Source: a virus
IMG/VR virus record: IMGVR_UViG_3300034198_006385
Location: 22,663 to 86,662 of that record
Reading direction: 5' to 3' (one strand)
DNA: 64,000 bases
This document shows, in pieces, positions 17,176 through 26,262 of this stretch. A model generated the notes under the pieces. The model had not been told where the DNA came from, did not search any database, and was given only the letters and a program-made list of their open reading frames with translations. Position 1 is the first letter of the stretch. Each line of letters opens with the position of its first letter. Position numbers and translations under genes: made by a program.

Positions 17176-17571
17176 ATGAATAATGAAAATTTGACTGAAA
17201 AAAATTATATTTTATATGCTGCAAAAAATTATAACAATAATAATTGTAGTAGCACTAAAGAATTTTATGATGACTTAGAAAGAATTGTTTATTTAAAAAG
17301 AATTTTTAATAAATATAAAAAGAATGGTTTAATACAAAAAAGATTAGTATTAAACCATTTAATTGTTTTATATAATGTTTTTGATGAGGGGGCAATAACT
17401 AGAATTTTATTTTTAAAATTAAATGATCATTTATCCATTCTCAAAACATTTTTAATATTTTTAAAAAAAGTGCCACCAATTGTGTATAATATCAATAGCA
17501 TAAATATTAATACTATTGATATACAAATGGATGATCTTATAATAACTATTCTTAGGCAAAAAGATGGATAA
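17176..17571 (+). CDS. DUF7207-type conserved phage protein, 131 aa
   Basis: The block Tyr-Asp-Asp-Leu-x-Arg-Ile ... 'LVLNHLIVLYNVF' with following 'LKTFLIFL' is a conserved helical protein in T4-like cyanophages and alphaphages, usually next to a 150-aa companion, as here. It overlaps that companion by 8 bp. Probably virion or assembly related; function not known. Confidence 0.7.
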   Translation: MNNENLTEKNYILYAAKNYNNNNCSSTKEFYDDLERIVYLKRIFNKYKKNGLIQKRLVLNHLIVLYNVFDEGAITRILFLKLNDHLSILKTFLIFLKKVPPIVYNINSININTIDIQMDDLIITILRQKDG

Positions 17572-18031
17572 TGATAATAATATACAAAATATATTAAATG
17601 TTTATGGTATTAAAAAAAATATTCGTTTTCCTGATGATAAGGAAATGAATAACGTTTATTGCTATGAATTTTTAATTCGTTTTTTAATGCCCTTTGATAA
17701 ATGGCCTGCATTTACATCTGGTGTAATTGATAAAAATGGAAATATTTTAATTTCTCGTAAAAAAATGAATTTTGTACAAAATAAATCTTTCACAAAATTT
17801 GATTTATTAATATTACGTATTAAAAAAATTATAGAAAAATCTCCACAAAACTTTTTTATTAAAAATATGTCGGCACAATCTTTTATATCTTCTTTATTAA
17901 AAGAATCAGAAGCACCTGTTAATGTTTCAAGTGGTATTGCTCAAAAAGATAATCCAATGCTTTTTTTGATCCGTAAAACACCATTAATAAAGAAAGATAA
18001 TAAGGATGGAAGATTTATTAAAAACAGCTAA
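17564..18031 (+). CDS. Conserved T4-like phage protein, 155 aa
   Basis: The middle motif Gly-Val-Ile-Asp-Lys-x-Gly followed by a Leu/Phe-rich helix resembles a conserved hypothetical protein that pairs with the DUF7207 protein in marine T4-like phages. The C-terminus is basic. It overlaps its neighbours by 8 and 26 bp. Function unknown; expression with structural genes suggests an assembly role. Confidence 0.6.
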   Translation: MDNDNNIQNILNVYGIKKNIRFPDDKEMNNVYCYEFLIRFLMPFDKWPAFTSGVIDKNGNILISRKKMNFVQNKSFTKFDLLILRIKKIIEKSPQNFFIKNMSAQSFISSLLKESEAPVNVSSGIAQKDNPMLFLIRKTPLIKKDNKDGRFIKNS

Positions 18032-18512
18032 AGAAATACTATCCACTGTTGCCCCCACTGTAGCTACTGCTTTAGGTGGGCCATTAGGAGGTGTTGCTGT
18101 AAAATCATTAATTAATATATTAGGACTTGATCCTGCTACTCCAGAAAAAGAAGTATTAGAAAAAGTTACTAATGCTGATCCAGAAATGCTTTTTAAATTT
18201 AAACAACTTGAACAAGATTTTGCTCTACAAATGAAAAAATTGCAAGTAAATGTTCAAGAATTAAATAATGCTAATCTAGATTCTGCTCGTAATAGAGAAA
18301 TTCAACTTAAAGATAATACAAATAAATACTTAGCATATATTGTTACTGGTCTATATATTGCAATCCAATTATGGCTAGTGTCTGGCCATATTTTACCACA
18401 AGAAATGAGGGAGATTGTAATGAGAGCATTAGGAACATTGGATGCTATTATTGCTATGGTATTTGGCTACTATTATGGTTCATCAATAGATAAAACCAAA
18501 AATGATAGATAA
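18006..18512 (+). CDS. Holin-like protein (GTA/3TM holin type), 168 aa
   Basis: An N-terminal hydrophobic Gly/Ala segment (residues about 12-40), a charged coiled-coil middle (55-105) and two C-terminal membrane helices (112-128 and 143-160) ending in a short basic tail follow the GTA_holin_3TM pattern that I associate with alphaproteobacterial phages and gene transfer agents. It would form inner-membrane holes that release the endolysin (GH19, 43487). It overlaps neighbours by 26 and 11 bp. Confidence 0.7.
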   Translation: MEDLLKTAKEILSTVAPTVATALGGPLGGVAVKSLINILGLDPATPEKEVLEKVTNADPEMLFKFKQLEQDFALQMKKLQVNVQELNNANLDSARNREIQLKDNTNKYLAYIVTGLYIAIQLWLVSGHILPQEMREIVMRALGTLDAIIAMVFGYYYGSSIDKTKNDR

Positions 18513-18831
18513 TAATAAAGCGGAATTAAGTCTTGATACTAGAATAACAGTATTAGAACATGACTTAAATAAAATAGCAGATGTATTATCTAAATTAGAA
18601 ACTAGTTTTGAAAAATTAGTAGATATATCTACATCGTTAAAACATATAATAGCAATACATGAAATGAAATTTGAATATAAAGATAAAGATAATATATTAA
18701 TTAAAGAAGAATTGACCGAATTAAATAAAAGAGTCGATCATTTAGAGCAATTTAGATGGTATGTATATGGTGTATTTGCTATAATAATTTTTTTATCACC
18801 AGTAATTTATAAATTTGTGTTCAAAATCTAG
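18502..18831 (+). CDS. Coiled-coil protein with C-terminal membrane anchor, 109 aa
   Basis: Residues 8-80 form heptads with Leu/Ile at a/d positions. Residues about 88-105 are a single hydrophobic helix and the protein ends Lys-Phe-Val-Phe-Lys-Ile. The architecture recalls XhlA/spanin-like lysis accessory proteins. It overlaps the holin-like gene by 11 bp, which supports a lysis cassette. Stop is TAG. Confidence 0.6.
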   Translation: MIDNNKAELSLDTRITVLEHDLNKIADVLSKLETSFEKLVDISTSLKHIIAIHEMKFEYKDKDNILIKEELTELNKRVDHLEQFRWYVYGVFAIIIFLSPVIYKFVFKI

Positions 18832-18860
18832 TTGACACGGTAATCATATAGTGGTATACT
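18832..18860 (+). promoter_or_regulatory. Sigma70-type promoter upstream of primase
   Basis: TTGACA (18832-18837), 17-bp spacer, TATACT (18855-18860). It starts right after the lysis gene stop and lies 34 bp before the primase start, so it is an independent early or middle transcription unit of host type. Confidence 0.85.
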
Positions 18861-18893
18861 CTACTTGTCATAAACAAAAAGAGTATATAATTA

Positions 18894-19940
18894 ATGTCAT
18901 CTTTATGGTTAGATCGTAAATATATTGATTTATGTTCGGCAGGATTACGAAACTTTAAATGGAAAAGTTCTATTCTTGCTAATTGTAGTTGCCCATTTTG
19001 TGGGGATAGCACAAAAAATAAATTAAAGGCTAGATTTTATTTCTTTGAAAAAGAAAATGGATTTAATGGATATTGTCATAATTGTGGCGAAAGCATGGGA
19101 TTTGACAATTTCTTAAAAAAATTTAATTTATTATTACATTCAGAATATGTTCGCGAAAGATTTTTTGAAACGGCGTCCACTGAACATATTGAACAAAAAA
19201 TAGAAAAAATTAAAATGGATGCAATTCATTTTAATGATAAAAGATTAACTAATATTAAAAAAATTTCACAATTAAAAGCAAATCATCCAGCTAAAATTTA
19301 TGTAAATGAACGACAGATTCCAGAAAAATTTCATTATAAATTATATTATACACCAAAATTTAAATCTTGGATTAATGAATTATTACCTGGAAAATTTGAC
19401 GCAGTATATGATGAACCCCGTTTAGTTATTCCTTTTTTTGATAAAGACAAAAAAATGTATGCTGTGCAAGGTAGAAGTTTTGGTAATATTGAGCCAAAAT
19501 ATTATTCAATTATTTTAAATGATAATTATCCCAAAATTTATGGATTGGATACAATTGATTATAATAGACGTTATTATATTTTAGAGGGACCAATTGATTC
19601 ATTGTTTATTCCAAATTCTTTAGGAATGGCGGGATCAGATTTTACTTTTGATTTACCAAATATCTATAATAATGCAGTTGTCATATTTGACAATCAACCA
19701 CGTAATAGTGAAATTATTCGTAAAATGGAAGCATGTTTGAATAATGGATTGCAAATAGTAATCTGGCCGGATACATTAGAACATAAAGATATTAATGATA
19801 TGATTAAATCTGGTATGAGTAGTAATGATATTATGTTTATTATTAAACAAAATACATTTAAAGATTTAGCCGGGATATTAAAACTTAAAAAATGGAATAA
19901 AGTGAAAGGATTTAAAAATGAAAGTAAAAGAATTAATTGA
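18894..19940 (+). CDS. 61: DNA primase (T4 gp61-like), 348 aa
   Basis: The N-terminal zinc ribbon is clear: Cys-Pro-Phe-Cys-Gly-Asp at about residue 43 and Cys-His-Asn-Cys-Gly at about 65. The Toprim motif 'EGPIDSLF' occurs at about residue 231, with a later Asp-Asn/Asp metal site ('VIFDNQ', 'VIWPD'). It makes RNA primers with the gp41 helicase. Length is close to T4 gp61 (342 aa). It has its own sigma70 promoter. Confidence 0.9.
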   Translation: MSSLWLDRKYIDLCSAGLRNFKWKSSILANCSCPFCGDSTKNKLKARFYFFEKENGFNGYCHNCGESMGFDNFLKKFNLLLHSEYVRERFFETASTEHIEQKIEKIKMDAIHFNDKRLTNIKKISQLKANHPAKIYVNERQIPEKFHYKLYYTPKFKSWINELLPGKFDAVYDEPRLVIPFFDKDKKMYAVQGRSFGNIEPKYYSIILNDNYPKIYGLDTIDYNRRYYILEGPIDSLFIPNSLGMAGSDFTFDLPNIYNNAVVIFDNQPRNSEIIRKMEACLNNGLQIVIWPDTLEHKDINDMIKSGMSSNDIMFIIKQNTFKDLAGILKLKKWNKVKGFKNESKRIN

Positions 19941-20130
19941 ATATTTACAATCATTTGATGGTGACATGAATGTAATTTTATCAAGTGATGCTGAAGGTAA
20001 TTATTTCGATAAAGTTCAGGATGTAAGAATTATGTTATATGATTCTGATGACAGAATGGCATTTAATTTAGAGGATTTTGAAGAAGTTAAAGATGTTGCC
20101 TCTGAACAAGCGGTCTGTATTTGGCCTTAA
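19918..20130 (+). CDS. Small conserved phage protein, 70 aa
   Basis: The 'VKELIEYLQSFDGDMNVIL' opening followed by acidic loops is a common small-phage-protein pattern also seen at 33810-34040. Its start lies within the primase reading frame, with AAAGGATT as ribosome-binding site. Function unknown. Confidence 0.6.
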   Translation: MKVKELIEYLQSFDGDMNVILSSDAEGNYFDKVQDVRIMLYDSDDRMAFNLEDFEEVKDVASEQAVCIWP

Positions 20131-20144
20131 TGGAAGGAAATAAA

Positions 20145-20435
20145 ATGCTTTTTAAAAAAGAAATTCTTAAAGAATTATTGTGGGATGAAGAATATGAGGA
20201 TGAAAAAGGTGATGAATATAAAACTATTTTAAATGAAATTAATGATACTAGTCGTTGGTCAATTCATCATAAACACATCTTTTCATTCAAAGGAAAATAT
20301 TACATTACTTACTATAGTGTTGGCGCAACTGAACAACAAGATGAAAGCCCATATGAGTATGATGATGACATGATTGAATGTGATGAAGTTGAACCATATG
20401 AAGAAACAATTATTAAGTATAGGGTTAAAAAATAA
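20145..20435 (+). CDS. Hypothetical acidic protein, 96 aa
   Basis: I chose ATG 20145 because GGAAGGA stands 8 bases upstream; an earlier in-frame codon at 20121 lacks a ribosome-binding site. The sequence is rich in Glu, Asp and Tyr with an Ile/Tyr beta hairpin ('GKYYITYYSVGA'). Coupled to the next gene by TAATG. Function unknown. Confidence 0.55.
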   Translation: MLFKKEILKELLWDEEYEDEKGDEYKTILNEINDTSRWSIHHKHIFSFKGKYYITYYSVGATEQQDESPYEYDDDMIECDEVEPYEETIIKYRVKK

Positions 20436-20623
20436 TGTGGAAACCCTGGCAAAGATTTATTATTGGAATTACTGAAGTAATTGATGGATTTTCATCCATT
20501 CTTACTTTTGGTTTTTATCATTCAACTCTATCATATTATGTAATGTCATTTTTTGTTAATAAAAATGACGATTTTTATATTGATGGTTCAGATATTGAGG
20601 TAAAGGAAGAAAATGAAACTTGA
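20435..20623 (+). CDS. Small membrane-associated protein, 62 aa
   Basis: The first 45 residues are aromatic and hydrophobic (Trp, Phe, Tyr, Ile) and the last 15 acidic, consistent with a peripheral or single-pass membrane protein. It overlaps its neighbours by 1 and 11 bp. Function unknown. Confidence 0.5.
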   Translation: MWKPWQRFIIGITEVIDGFSSILTFGFYHSTLSYYVMSFFVNKNDDFYIDGSDIEVKEENET

Positions 20624-21062
20624 TTTTAGTATTCAAACAATTCAATTTGAAAAAATGATTGTTGACGGAATTGAAGTATTTCGATTAGGTAGTAATTGTT
20701 GGTTTGCCATCTCTAACTCTGGTAGTGAATTTTACGAAATTATGGTTTGTGATCATCTAGAAAAAGAATATCAAAGACGCAAAGAAATATTTAATAAAAA
20801 ATGGATGTATATTCAACCATCTTCGGCTGGTCCCAATTTTCCAGAATATATTACAATGACTGGTAAAGAAATTTATGATGAATATTGGGATCATTTTTAT
20901 ACTAAAATGATTAAAAAATTTGGTCCAGGGCATGAATATATTACATTAGAAGAATGTATCTATTCTTGGGTAGCTGTGCATTGGGCATGGGAAGTAAAAG
21001 AAGATGAAAATCCATTTGAATATGATGATCCATTTGATTTAGAAAATTTGATCCAAGATTGA
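20613..21062 (+). CDS. Hypothetical protein, 149 aa
   Basis: Not recognised. The chain is Trp/Tyr-rich with an acidic C-terminus ('WEVKEDENPFEYDDPFD'). No motifs for catalysis are visible. It is the last gene before the thyX promoter. Function unknown. Confidence 0.5.
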   Translation: MKLDFSIQTIQFEKMIVDGIEVFRLGSNCWFAISNSGSEFYEIMVCDHLEKEYQRRKEIFNKKWMYIQPSSAGPNFPEYITMTGKEIYDEYWDHFYTKMIKKFGPGHEYITLEECIYSWVAVHWAWEVKEDENPFEYDDPFDLENLIQD

Positions 21063-21064
21063 TA

Positions 21065-21093
21065 TTGACATATCACTATATCTGGTGTATATT
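21065..21093 (+). promoter_or_regulatory. Sigma70-type promoter upstream of thyX
   Basis: TTGACA (21065-21070), 17-bp spacer, TATATT (21088-21093), 37 bp before the thyX start. It would drive the thyX-nrdA-nrdB nucleotide-metabolism genes. Confidence 0.82.
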
Positions 21094-21129
21094 AAGGCTA
21101 ACCAATAACAATAAGAGGTATTTTAAAAT

Positions 21130-22875
21130 ATGAGTATTGAATCTTACGAAGATTATGTAAGTGTTAAAATAATCGGAATGACTGAATCTTTTATTAAAGA
21201 TAATGTAACTGGCCAAAAATTGACACCACAAGAATTTGTGGCCTATTGTGCTAGGGTTAGTAATCCATCAAATCAGATGAATAATGACACATCAGAAAAT
21301 CTTCTTATGTATTGTATTCGTAATAAACATTGGTCGATTTTTGAAATGGTCAATATTGCCTGTGAAATTAAAACAACGCGCGATATTTCCCATCAAGCAA
21401 TTCGTCACCGAAGCCAAAATTTCCAAGAATTTTGTGTTTCTGGTGACACAAAAATTAGATTTATATTACCAAGTGTTTTAAAACGGGACGGAAATTCATC
21501 TTACACAAAAGAAATTGAACATTTATACAATAATTGGATTAAAAATTCCCATACACAAAATGTAATTAAAAATATGCATATTCGAGTATATGATGAAGTA
21601 AATAAATGTTTTACTACTTCACATATTTCTAATATATTTAAAACAGGTGTTAAACCAGTATTTAAAGTTACTTTAACTAACGAAAAAACAATTAAATGCA
21701 CGAAAGAAGAGAGATTTTTCACAAAAAATGGATTTCTTCCTTTAGAAGAAATTGTTGGTCTAACTAACAATAAAAATATGTGGTCTATGACTAATAATTG
21801 TGAAGTTGCAACCAACGGTATTCCTGTCTATCAATCATACGAATGGTTAAAAGAAGCTAAAGAAGAATCTATTATTAAAGGCTTTGGGGTTCCATATATT
21901 GCCGAAAAAGCGGGGGTGTCATATCACACAATTAGAAAATGGTTAAAAATTAATAAACTTCAATTTACAAAAAAAGAAGTTGCACAATACACCCAAATTT
22001 GGAATAAAGGGAAATTCGGATATTCTCTGCCCAAACATAAACAAGAAACTATTGAAAAAATGCGTAAAAGTGCTAAACGCGGTGCCGACTCCAATTTATG
22101 GAAAGGCGGTGTTGAGCGGTCAGAACGTTTAAAAATTGCTGATTGGTGTAATGCAAATAGATCATCATTTTTAATAAAATATAATTATACATGTAATAAA
22201 TGTAATTCTAATAAAAAATTACATCTTCATCATATAAAACCCGTATATTCACACTCAGAATTAGCATATGATTTCGACAATATTGAAGTATTATGTAAAA
22301 ATTGTCATTATGATGTTCATAATTTAAACGGAGATTATAAAATCAATAAATCAAAAAAATCTAAATTAGGTATTGAATGGACAACATTTAAGCATATTGA
22401 ATATATTGGCGAAGAAATGACTTATGATTTAGAAGTTGAACACAATTCACATAATTATGTTGCAAATAATATTTTAGTTCATAATTCTCAAAGATATGCC
22501 GACCCAACACAACTAGATAGTGGATTTGTTGTCAGAGAAGCAAGGCTTCAAGATAAAAAAAATCGTCAAAATAGTATTGATGTTGAAGATGATAAATTAC
22601 AAGAAGAATGGATTTCTCGCCAATTAAAACAAATTGATCTTGCAAAAGAAAATTATGATTGGGCAGTTGCAAATGGTATTGCAAAAGAACAAGCAAGAGT
22701 TGTGCTTCCTGAAGGATTAACCAAAACAACCTATTACATTAATGGAACTTTACGTTCCTTTATTCATTACATTCAAGTTCGCGCTGATCCGTCAACACAA
22801 AAGGAACACAGAATTATTGCAAATGCTCTACTACAAAATTTGCAACAATATTTCCCATTTTTAAATCGGGTCTAA
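21130..22875 (+). CDS. thyX: Flavin-dependent thymidylate synthase ThyX with in-frame intein, 581 aa precursor
   Basis: Residues 1-101 and 453-581 form a normal ThyX of 230 residues; residues 102-452 are an intein. The insertion splits the ThyX signature RHRx7S: the host sequence reads RHRSQNFQEF then, after the intein, SQRYA. Splicing would restore the conserved Ser. ThyX makes dTMP from dUMP using FAD, NADPH and methylene-tetrahydrofolate, feeding phage DNA synthesis with the adjacent reductase. A consensus promoter lies 37 bp upstream. No activity is expected without splicing. Confidence 0.93.
   Translation: MSIESYEDYVSVKIIGMTESFIKDNVTGQKLTPQEFVAYCARVSNPSNQMNNDTSENLLMYCIRNKHWSIFEMVNIACEIKTTRDISHQAIRHRSQNFQEFCVSGDTKIRFILPSVLKRDGNSSYTKEIEHLYNNWIKNSHTQNVIKNMHIRVYDEVNKCFTTSHISNIFKTGVKPVFKVTLTNEKTIKCTKEERFFTKNGFLPLEEIVGLTNNKNMWSMTNNCEVATNGIPVYQSYEWLKEAKEESIIKGFGVPYIAEKAGVSYHTIRKWLKINKLQFTKKEVAQYTQIWNKGKFGYSLPKHKQETIEKMRKSAKRGADSNLWKGGVERSERLKIADWCNANRSSFLIKYNYTCNKCNSNKKLHLHHIKPVYSHSELAYDFDNIEVLCKNCHYDVHNLNGDYKINKSKKSKLGIEWTTFKHIEYIGEEMTYDLEVEHNSHNYVANNILVHNSQRYADPTQLDSGFVVREARLQDKKNRQNSIDVEDDKLQEEWISRQLKQIDLAKENYDWAVANGIAKEQARVVLPEGLTKTTYYINGTLRSFIHYIQVRADPSTQKEHRIIANALLQNLQQYFPFLNRV
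21433..22485 (+). mobile_element. ThyX intein with HNH homing endonuclease, 351 aa
   Basis: Block A starts at Cys (CVSGDTKIRF), and the C-terminus is the classical Val-His-Asn followed by the extein Ser at 22486. Inside lie a helix-turn-helix (GVSYHTIRKWLK, about 22,000), a NUMOD3-like Lys/Glu repeat and an HNH domain with Cys-x2-Cys, His-His-Ile-Lys-Pro-Val and Cys-x2-Cys zinc knuckles (22190-22320). In block B the usual T-x-x-H is Thr-Lys-Glu-Glu-Arg, so the conserved His is replaced, which could slow the first splicing step. The element should home into the ThyX active-site motif of relatives. Confidence 0.9.
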
Positions 22876-22923
22876 AACTAAATAAGAAATCCTCGTAAAC
22901 AAAAAATCATTAAAGGATTAAAA

Positions 22924-24693
22924 ATGGTATCTATAGATTTAACAAGGGACTCGTTATTTGATTCCCTTGGGGTAATACGTCTGCGCGAATCTTATATGAA
23001 AGATGAAGAACAAAGCCCCCAGGAACGATATGCATATGTTTCCGAAAAATTTAGTTCCAATCCTGAACATGCTCAAAGATTATATGAATATGCATCAAAA
23101 CATTGGCTTTCATATTCCACCCCAATTTTATCATTTGGAAAATCAAAAAAAGGATTACCAATTAGTTGTTTTCTAAGCTATATGCAAGATTCAACTGAAG
23201 GATTAGTGGATACTTTATCGGAGACTAATTGGCTTTCAATGCTTGGTGGTGGTGTTGGAGTTGGTTTGGGTATTAGGGCTAAAGATGAAAAATCAACAGG
23301 TGTGATGCCTCATTTAAGAGTTTATGATGCATCATGTAGAGCATATCAACAAGGAACAACTAGACGTGGTTCTTATGCTATGTATCTTGATATTTCGCAT
23401 CCTGATATTGAAATGTTTATTGATATGCGTAAAGCAACCGGAGACCAAAATCTTCGCGCACCAAATCTACATCATGGAATTAATGTAACTGATGAATTTA
23501 TGCAAATTATTGAAAAATGTATGACTATCCCAAATTATGATGATACATGGGAATTAATTAATCCTCATAATAAAAAAGTTATGAAAAAAATTTCCGCCAA
23601 ATATCTATGGCAAAAAATTCTTAATAATAGAATGGAAACAGGGGAACCATATCTTCATTTTATTACAACAGCAAATAGAGCACTACCTAAATGGCAAAAA
23701 GATAAGGGATTGGAAATTAAACAATCAAATTTATGTTCAGAAATAGAACTTTCAACAAATAAAGAAAGAACAGCAGTTTGTTGTTTATCATCAGTAAATT
23801 TATTATATTATGATATTTGGAAAGATGATCCATTATTTTTATCTGATATTCTTGAAATGTTAGATAATGTTTTACAATATTTTATTAAAAATGCACCAAA
23901 TACAATCAAACGTGCAAAATATTCTGCAATGATGGAAAGGTCTGTTGGTGTTGGTGCATTAGGATGGCATTCTTATCTACAAAAAAATAATATCGCCTTC
24001 GAAAGTTTAGAGGCAATTGATGCAAATAATAAAATTTTTAAACATATTAGAGAACAATTAAATAATGCAAATTTACGTCTTGGTAAAGAAAGAGGAGAGG
24101 CGCTGGATGCAATTGGAACTGGATATCGTCTTTCTCATGTAATGTCGATTGCCCCAAACGCAACATCTTCAATTATTTGTGGTAATGTTTCCCCATCAAT
24201 TGAACCTCTTAAAGCTAATATCTACAATCAAAAAACTTTATCGGGTGTGCATACTACAAGAAATGAACATTTTACAAATCTATTAAAACAAAAATATCCA
24301 GAACAAGATATTGATGAAGTTTGGAGAAGTGTATTAGCTAATGAAGGATCAGTTCAACATTTAGATTTCTTATCAGCACATGATAAAAATGTATTTAAAA
24401 CTGCATTAGAAATTGACCAAAGATGGATTATTTTACATGCATCTACTAGACAAAGATTTATTGATCAAGGACAATCAATCAATTTATTTTTTGAACCAAC
24501 AACTAATGTTAAATATTTACATGATGTTCATTTCTTAGCATGGAAATCTGGATGTAAAGCATTATATTATTGCCGAAGTGAAAATGTTGGTAGAACAGAT
24601 AAAGTAGGTAAACAAATTGAACGACAAATCATTCATGAAATTCAAGAAATTGGTCTTGAACAATCAGATGAATGTTTAGCATGTAGTGGATAA
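22924..24693 (+). CDS. nrdA: Ribonucleoside-diphosphate reductase alpha subunit NrdA, 589 aa
   Basis: Class I catalytic residues are present: Pro-Ile-Ser-Cys (substrate-site Cys, about 80), Asn-Leu-Cys-Ser-Glu (radical Cys and Glu, about 273), the partner Cys in Ala-Val-Cys-Cys-Leu (about 293), Pro-Asn-Ala-Thr-Ser near 413 and the C-terminal redox pair Cys-Leu-Ala-Cys. The N-terminal ATP-cone of long NrdA proteins is missing, so the enzyme should not be shut off by dATP. It works with NrdB (next gene) to make dNDPs. The intergenic spacer to thyX is 48 bp. Confidence 0.93.
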   Translation: MVSIDLTRDSLFDSLGVIRLRESYMKDEEQSPQERYAYVSEKFSSNPEHAQRLYEYASKHWLSYSTPILSFGKSKKGLPISCFLSYMQDSTEGLVDTLSETNWLSMLGGGVGVGLGIRAKDEKSTGVMPHLRVYDASCRAYQQGTTRRGSYAMYLDISHPDIEMFIDMRKATGDQNLRAPNLHHGINVTDEFMQIIEKCMTIPNYDDTWELINPHNKKVMKKISAKYLWQKILNNRMETGEPYLHFITTANRALPKWQKDKGLEIKQSNLCSEIELSTNKERTAVCCLSSVNLLYYDIWKDDPLFLSDILEMLDNVLQYFIKNAPNTIKRAKYSAMMERSVGVGALGWHSYLQKNNIAFESLEAIDANNKIFKHIREQLNNANLRLGKERGEALDAIGTGYRLSHVMSIAPNATSSIICGNVSPSIEPLKANIYNQKTLSGVHTTRNEHFTNLLKQKYPEQDIDEVWRSVLANEGSVQHLDFLSAHDKNVFKTALEIDQRWIILHASTRQRFIDQGQSINLFFEPTTNVKYLHDVHFLAWKSGCKALYYCRSENVGRTDKVGKQIERQIIHEIQEIGLEQSDECLACSG

Positions 24694-24699
24694 TGAATT

Positions 24700-25674
24700 A
24701 TGAGTAATAAAAAATTAAAATTAACAGACAGACGTGATTATTTTAAACCATTTTCATATCCGTGGGCATATGATGCGTGGTTAAAATCAGAACAATCTCA
24801 TTGGCTTCATACAGAAGTTCCAATGGATGGTGATGTAAATGATTGGAATCAACGAATTACTGATGGAGAACGATATTTTCTAACTCAGATTTTTCGGTTC
24901 TTTACTCAAGGAGATATTGATGTTGCGGATGGTTATATTGAAAAATATATGCCTTTCTTCCCACAACCAGAAATTCGCATGATGCTTTCATCATTTGCCG
25001 CGCGTGAAGCACTCCATATTGCTGCATACAGTCATCTAATTGAAACTGTTGGTATGGCTGAAACCACGTATGAAGAATTTCATAACTACAAAGAAATGCG
25101 AGATAAACACGAATATTTTGCCACTTTAGCTAAAAGCGATGAAGAATCAATTGCACAACAAATTGCCGCATTTTCGGCATTCACCGAAGGTATGCAATTA
25201 TTCAGTTCTTTCATCATGCTTTTGAATTTTCCTCGTCATGGAAAAATGAATGGAATGGGTCAGATTATTGCATGGTCAATCATTGATGAAACCTTGCATT
25301 GTGAAAGTATGATTAAATTATTTCGAACTTTCGTTGAAGAAAATCGTCATATTTGGAAAGATAAATTAAAAAGTGAAATTTATACTATTGCAACTAAAAT
25401 GGTTGAATTAGAAGATGCATTTATTGATCTTGCTTTTTCCCTGGGACCAATGCAAAATCTAACTGCCGATGAAGTAAAACAATATATTAGATATATTTGT
25501 GATAGGAGATTAATTGCTCTGGGATTAAAAGGCATTTTTAAAATAAAAAAGAATCCTTTAATGTGGGTAGAAGAAATTCTAAATGCCCCAGCACACGTTA
25601 ACTTCTTTGAAAATCGAAGTACCAATTATTCTAAAGGCGCGATGACAGGAACTTGGGGAGATGTATGGAAATGA
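24700..25674 (+). CDS. nrdB: Ribonucleoside-diphosphate reductase beta subunit NrdB, 324 aa
   Basis: Di-iron ligands and the radical Tyr can be placed: Asp in 'DVADGYI', Glu-x-x-His then Tyr at +4 in 'REALHIAAY', Glu in 'TEGMQL', and Glu-x-x-His in 'DETLH'. This matches the class Ia pattern with a tyrosyl radical. It follows nrdA with 6 bp between, and its stop overlaps the next start (ATGA). Confidence 0.93.
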   Translation: MSNKKLKLTDRRDYFKPFSYPWAYDAWLKSEQSHWLHTEVPMDGDVNDWNQRITDGERYFLTQIFRFFTQGDIDVADGYIEKYMPFFPQPEIRMMLSSFAAREALHIAAYSHLIETVGMAETTYEEFHNYKEMRDKHEYFATLAKSDEESIAQQIAAFSAFTEGMQLFSSFIMLLNFPRHGKMNGMGQIIAWSIIDETLHCESMIKLFRTFVEENRHIWKDKLKSEIYTIATKMVELEDAFIDLAFSLGPMQNLTADEVKQYIRYICDRRLIALGLKGIFKIKKNPLMWVEEILNAPAHVNFFENRSTNYSKGAMTGTWGDVWK

Positions 25675-26261
25675 AATACAAAAATCATTTCACAATAATT
25701 AAAGAAATGAATACGCATCATATTTCAATAGAAGATAGAGATTTATATAATGTAAATGGAAGTAAACCATTTGATCCTATGGATCATGCAATTGATAATC
25801 AATTAAATATTAGAAAAATTTCAGAAACCCCAACTGGTCATCATATCTATCATATTAATGATACAAATCATCCTGAATATCATACGATTTATGCGTGGCA
25901 TCCAGATGACAAAACATCTCATGTATCAGTAAATGTTACTGATATGGATAAAAATAAAGGTAAATTACCAAAAAATATTCATGTAGATATGGTTTCTTCC
26001 AAAAAAGGATCATCATTAAAAGCGCATGATTTATATCATCATTTAATTACCAATCATGACATGGTTATTACAAGCGGTGAACAAACAATGGGCGGTCTTA
26101 AATTATGGAAAAATTTAGCAAAAAATAAAGATGTATCAATTCGTGGATTTATACCATCAAATAATGAGTTTACTGGTCCAGTAAATTTAGATACAATGGA
26201 ACCATTAAATCCTGCTAAATCAAATATGTTATTAATTGCATCAAAAAGTAATAATGAATAA
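25671..26261 (+). CDS. Hypothetical phage protein, GNAT-like C-terminal pattern, 196 aa
   Basis: I chose ATG 25671, which overlaps the nrdB stop (ATGA). The stretch with 'GSSLKAHDLYHHLI' and 'SGEQTMGGLKLWKNLAK' (about residues 110-150) resembles the acyl-CoA-loop to end region of GNAT-like proteins seen in many phages, but no full catalytic fold is evident. The first 15 residues (Phe-rich, Glu-ending) loosely resemble the capsid-targeting leaders described below. Function uncertain. Confidence 0.55.
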   Translation: MKYKNHFTIIKEMNTHHISIEDRDLYNVNGSKPFDPMDHAIDNQLNIRKISETPTGHHIYHINDTNHPEYHTIYAWHPDDKTSHVSVNVTDMDKNKGKLPKNIHVDMVSSKKGSSLKAHDLYHHLITNHDMVITSGEQTMGGLKLWKNLAKNKDVSIRGFIPSNNEFTGPVNLDTMEPLNPAKSNMLLIASKSNNE

Positions 26262-26262
26262 T

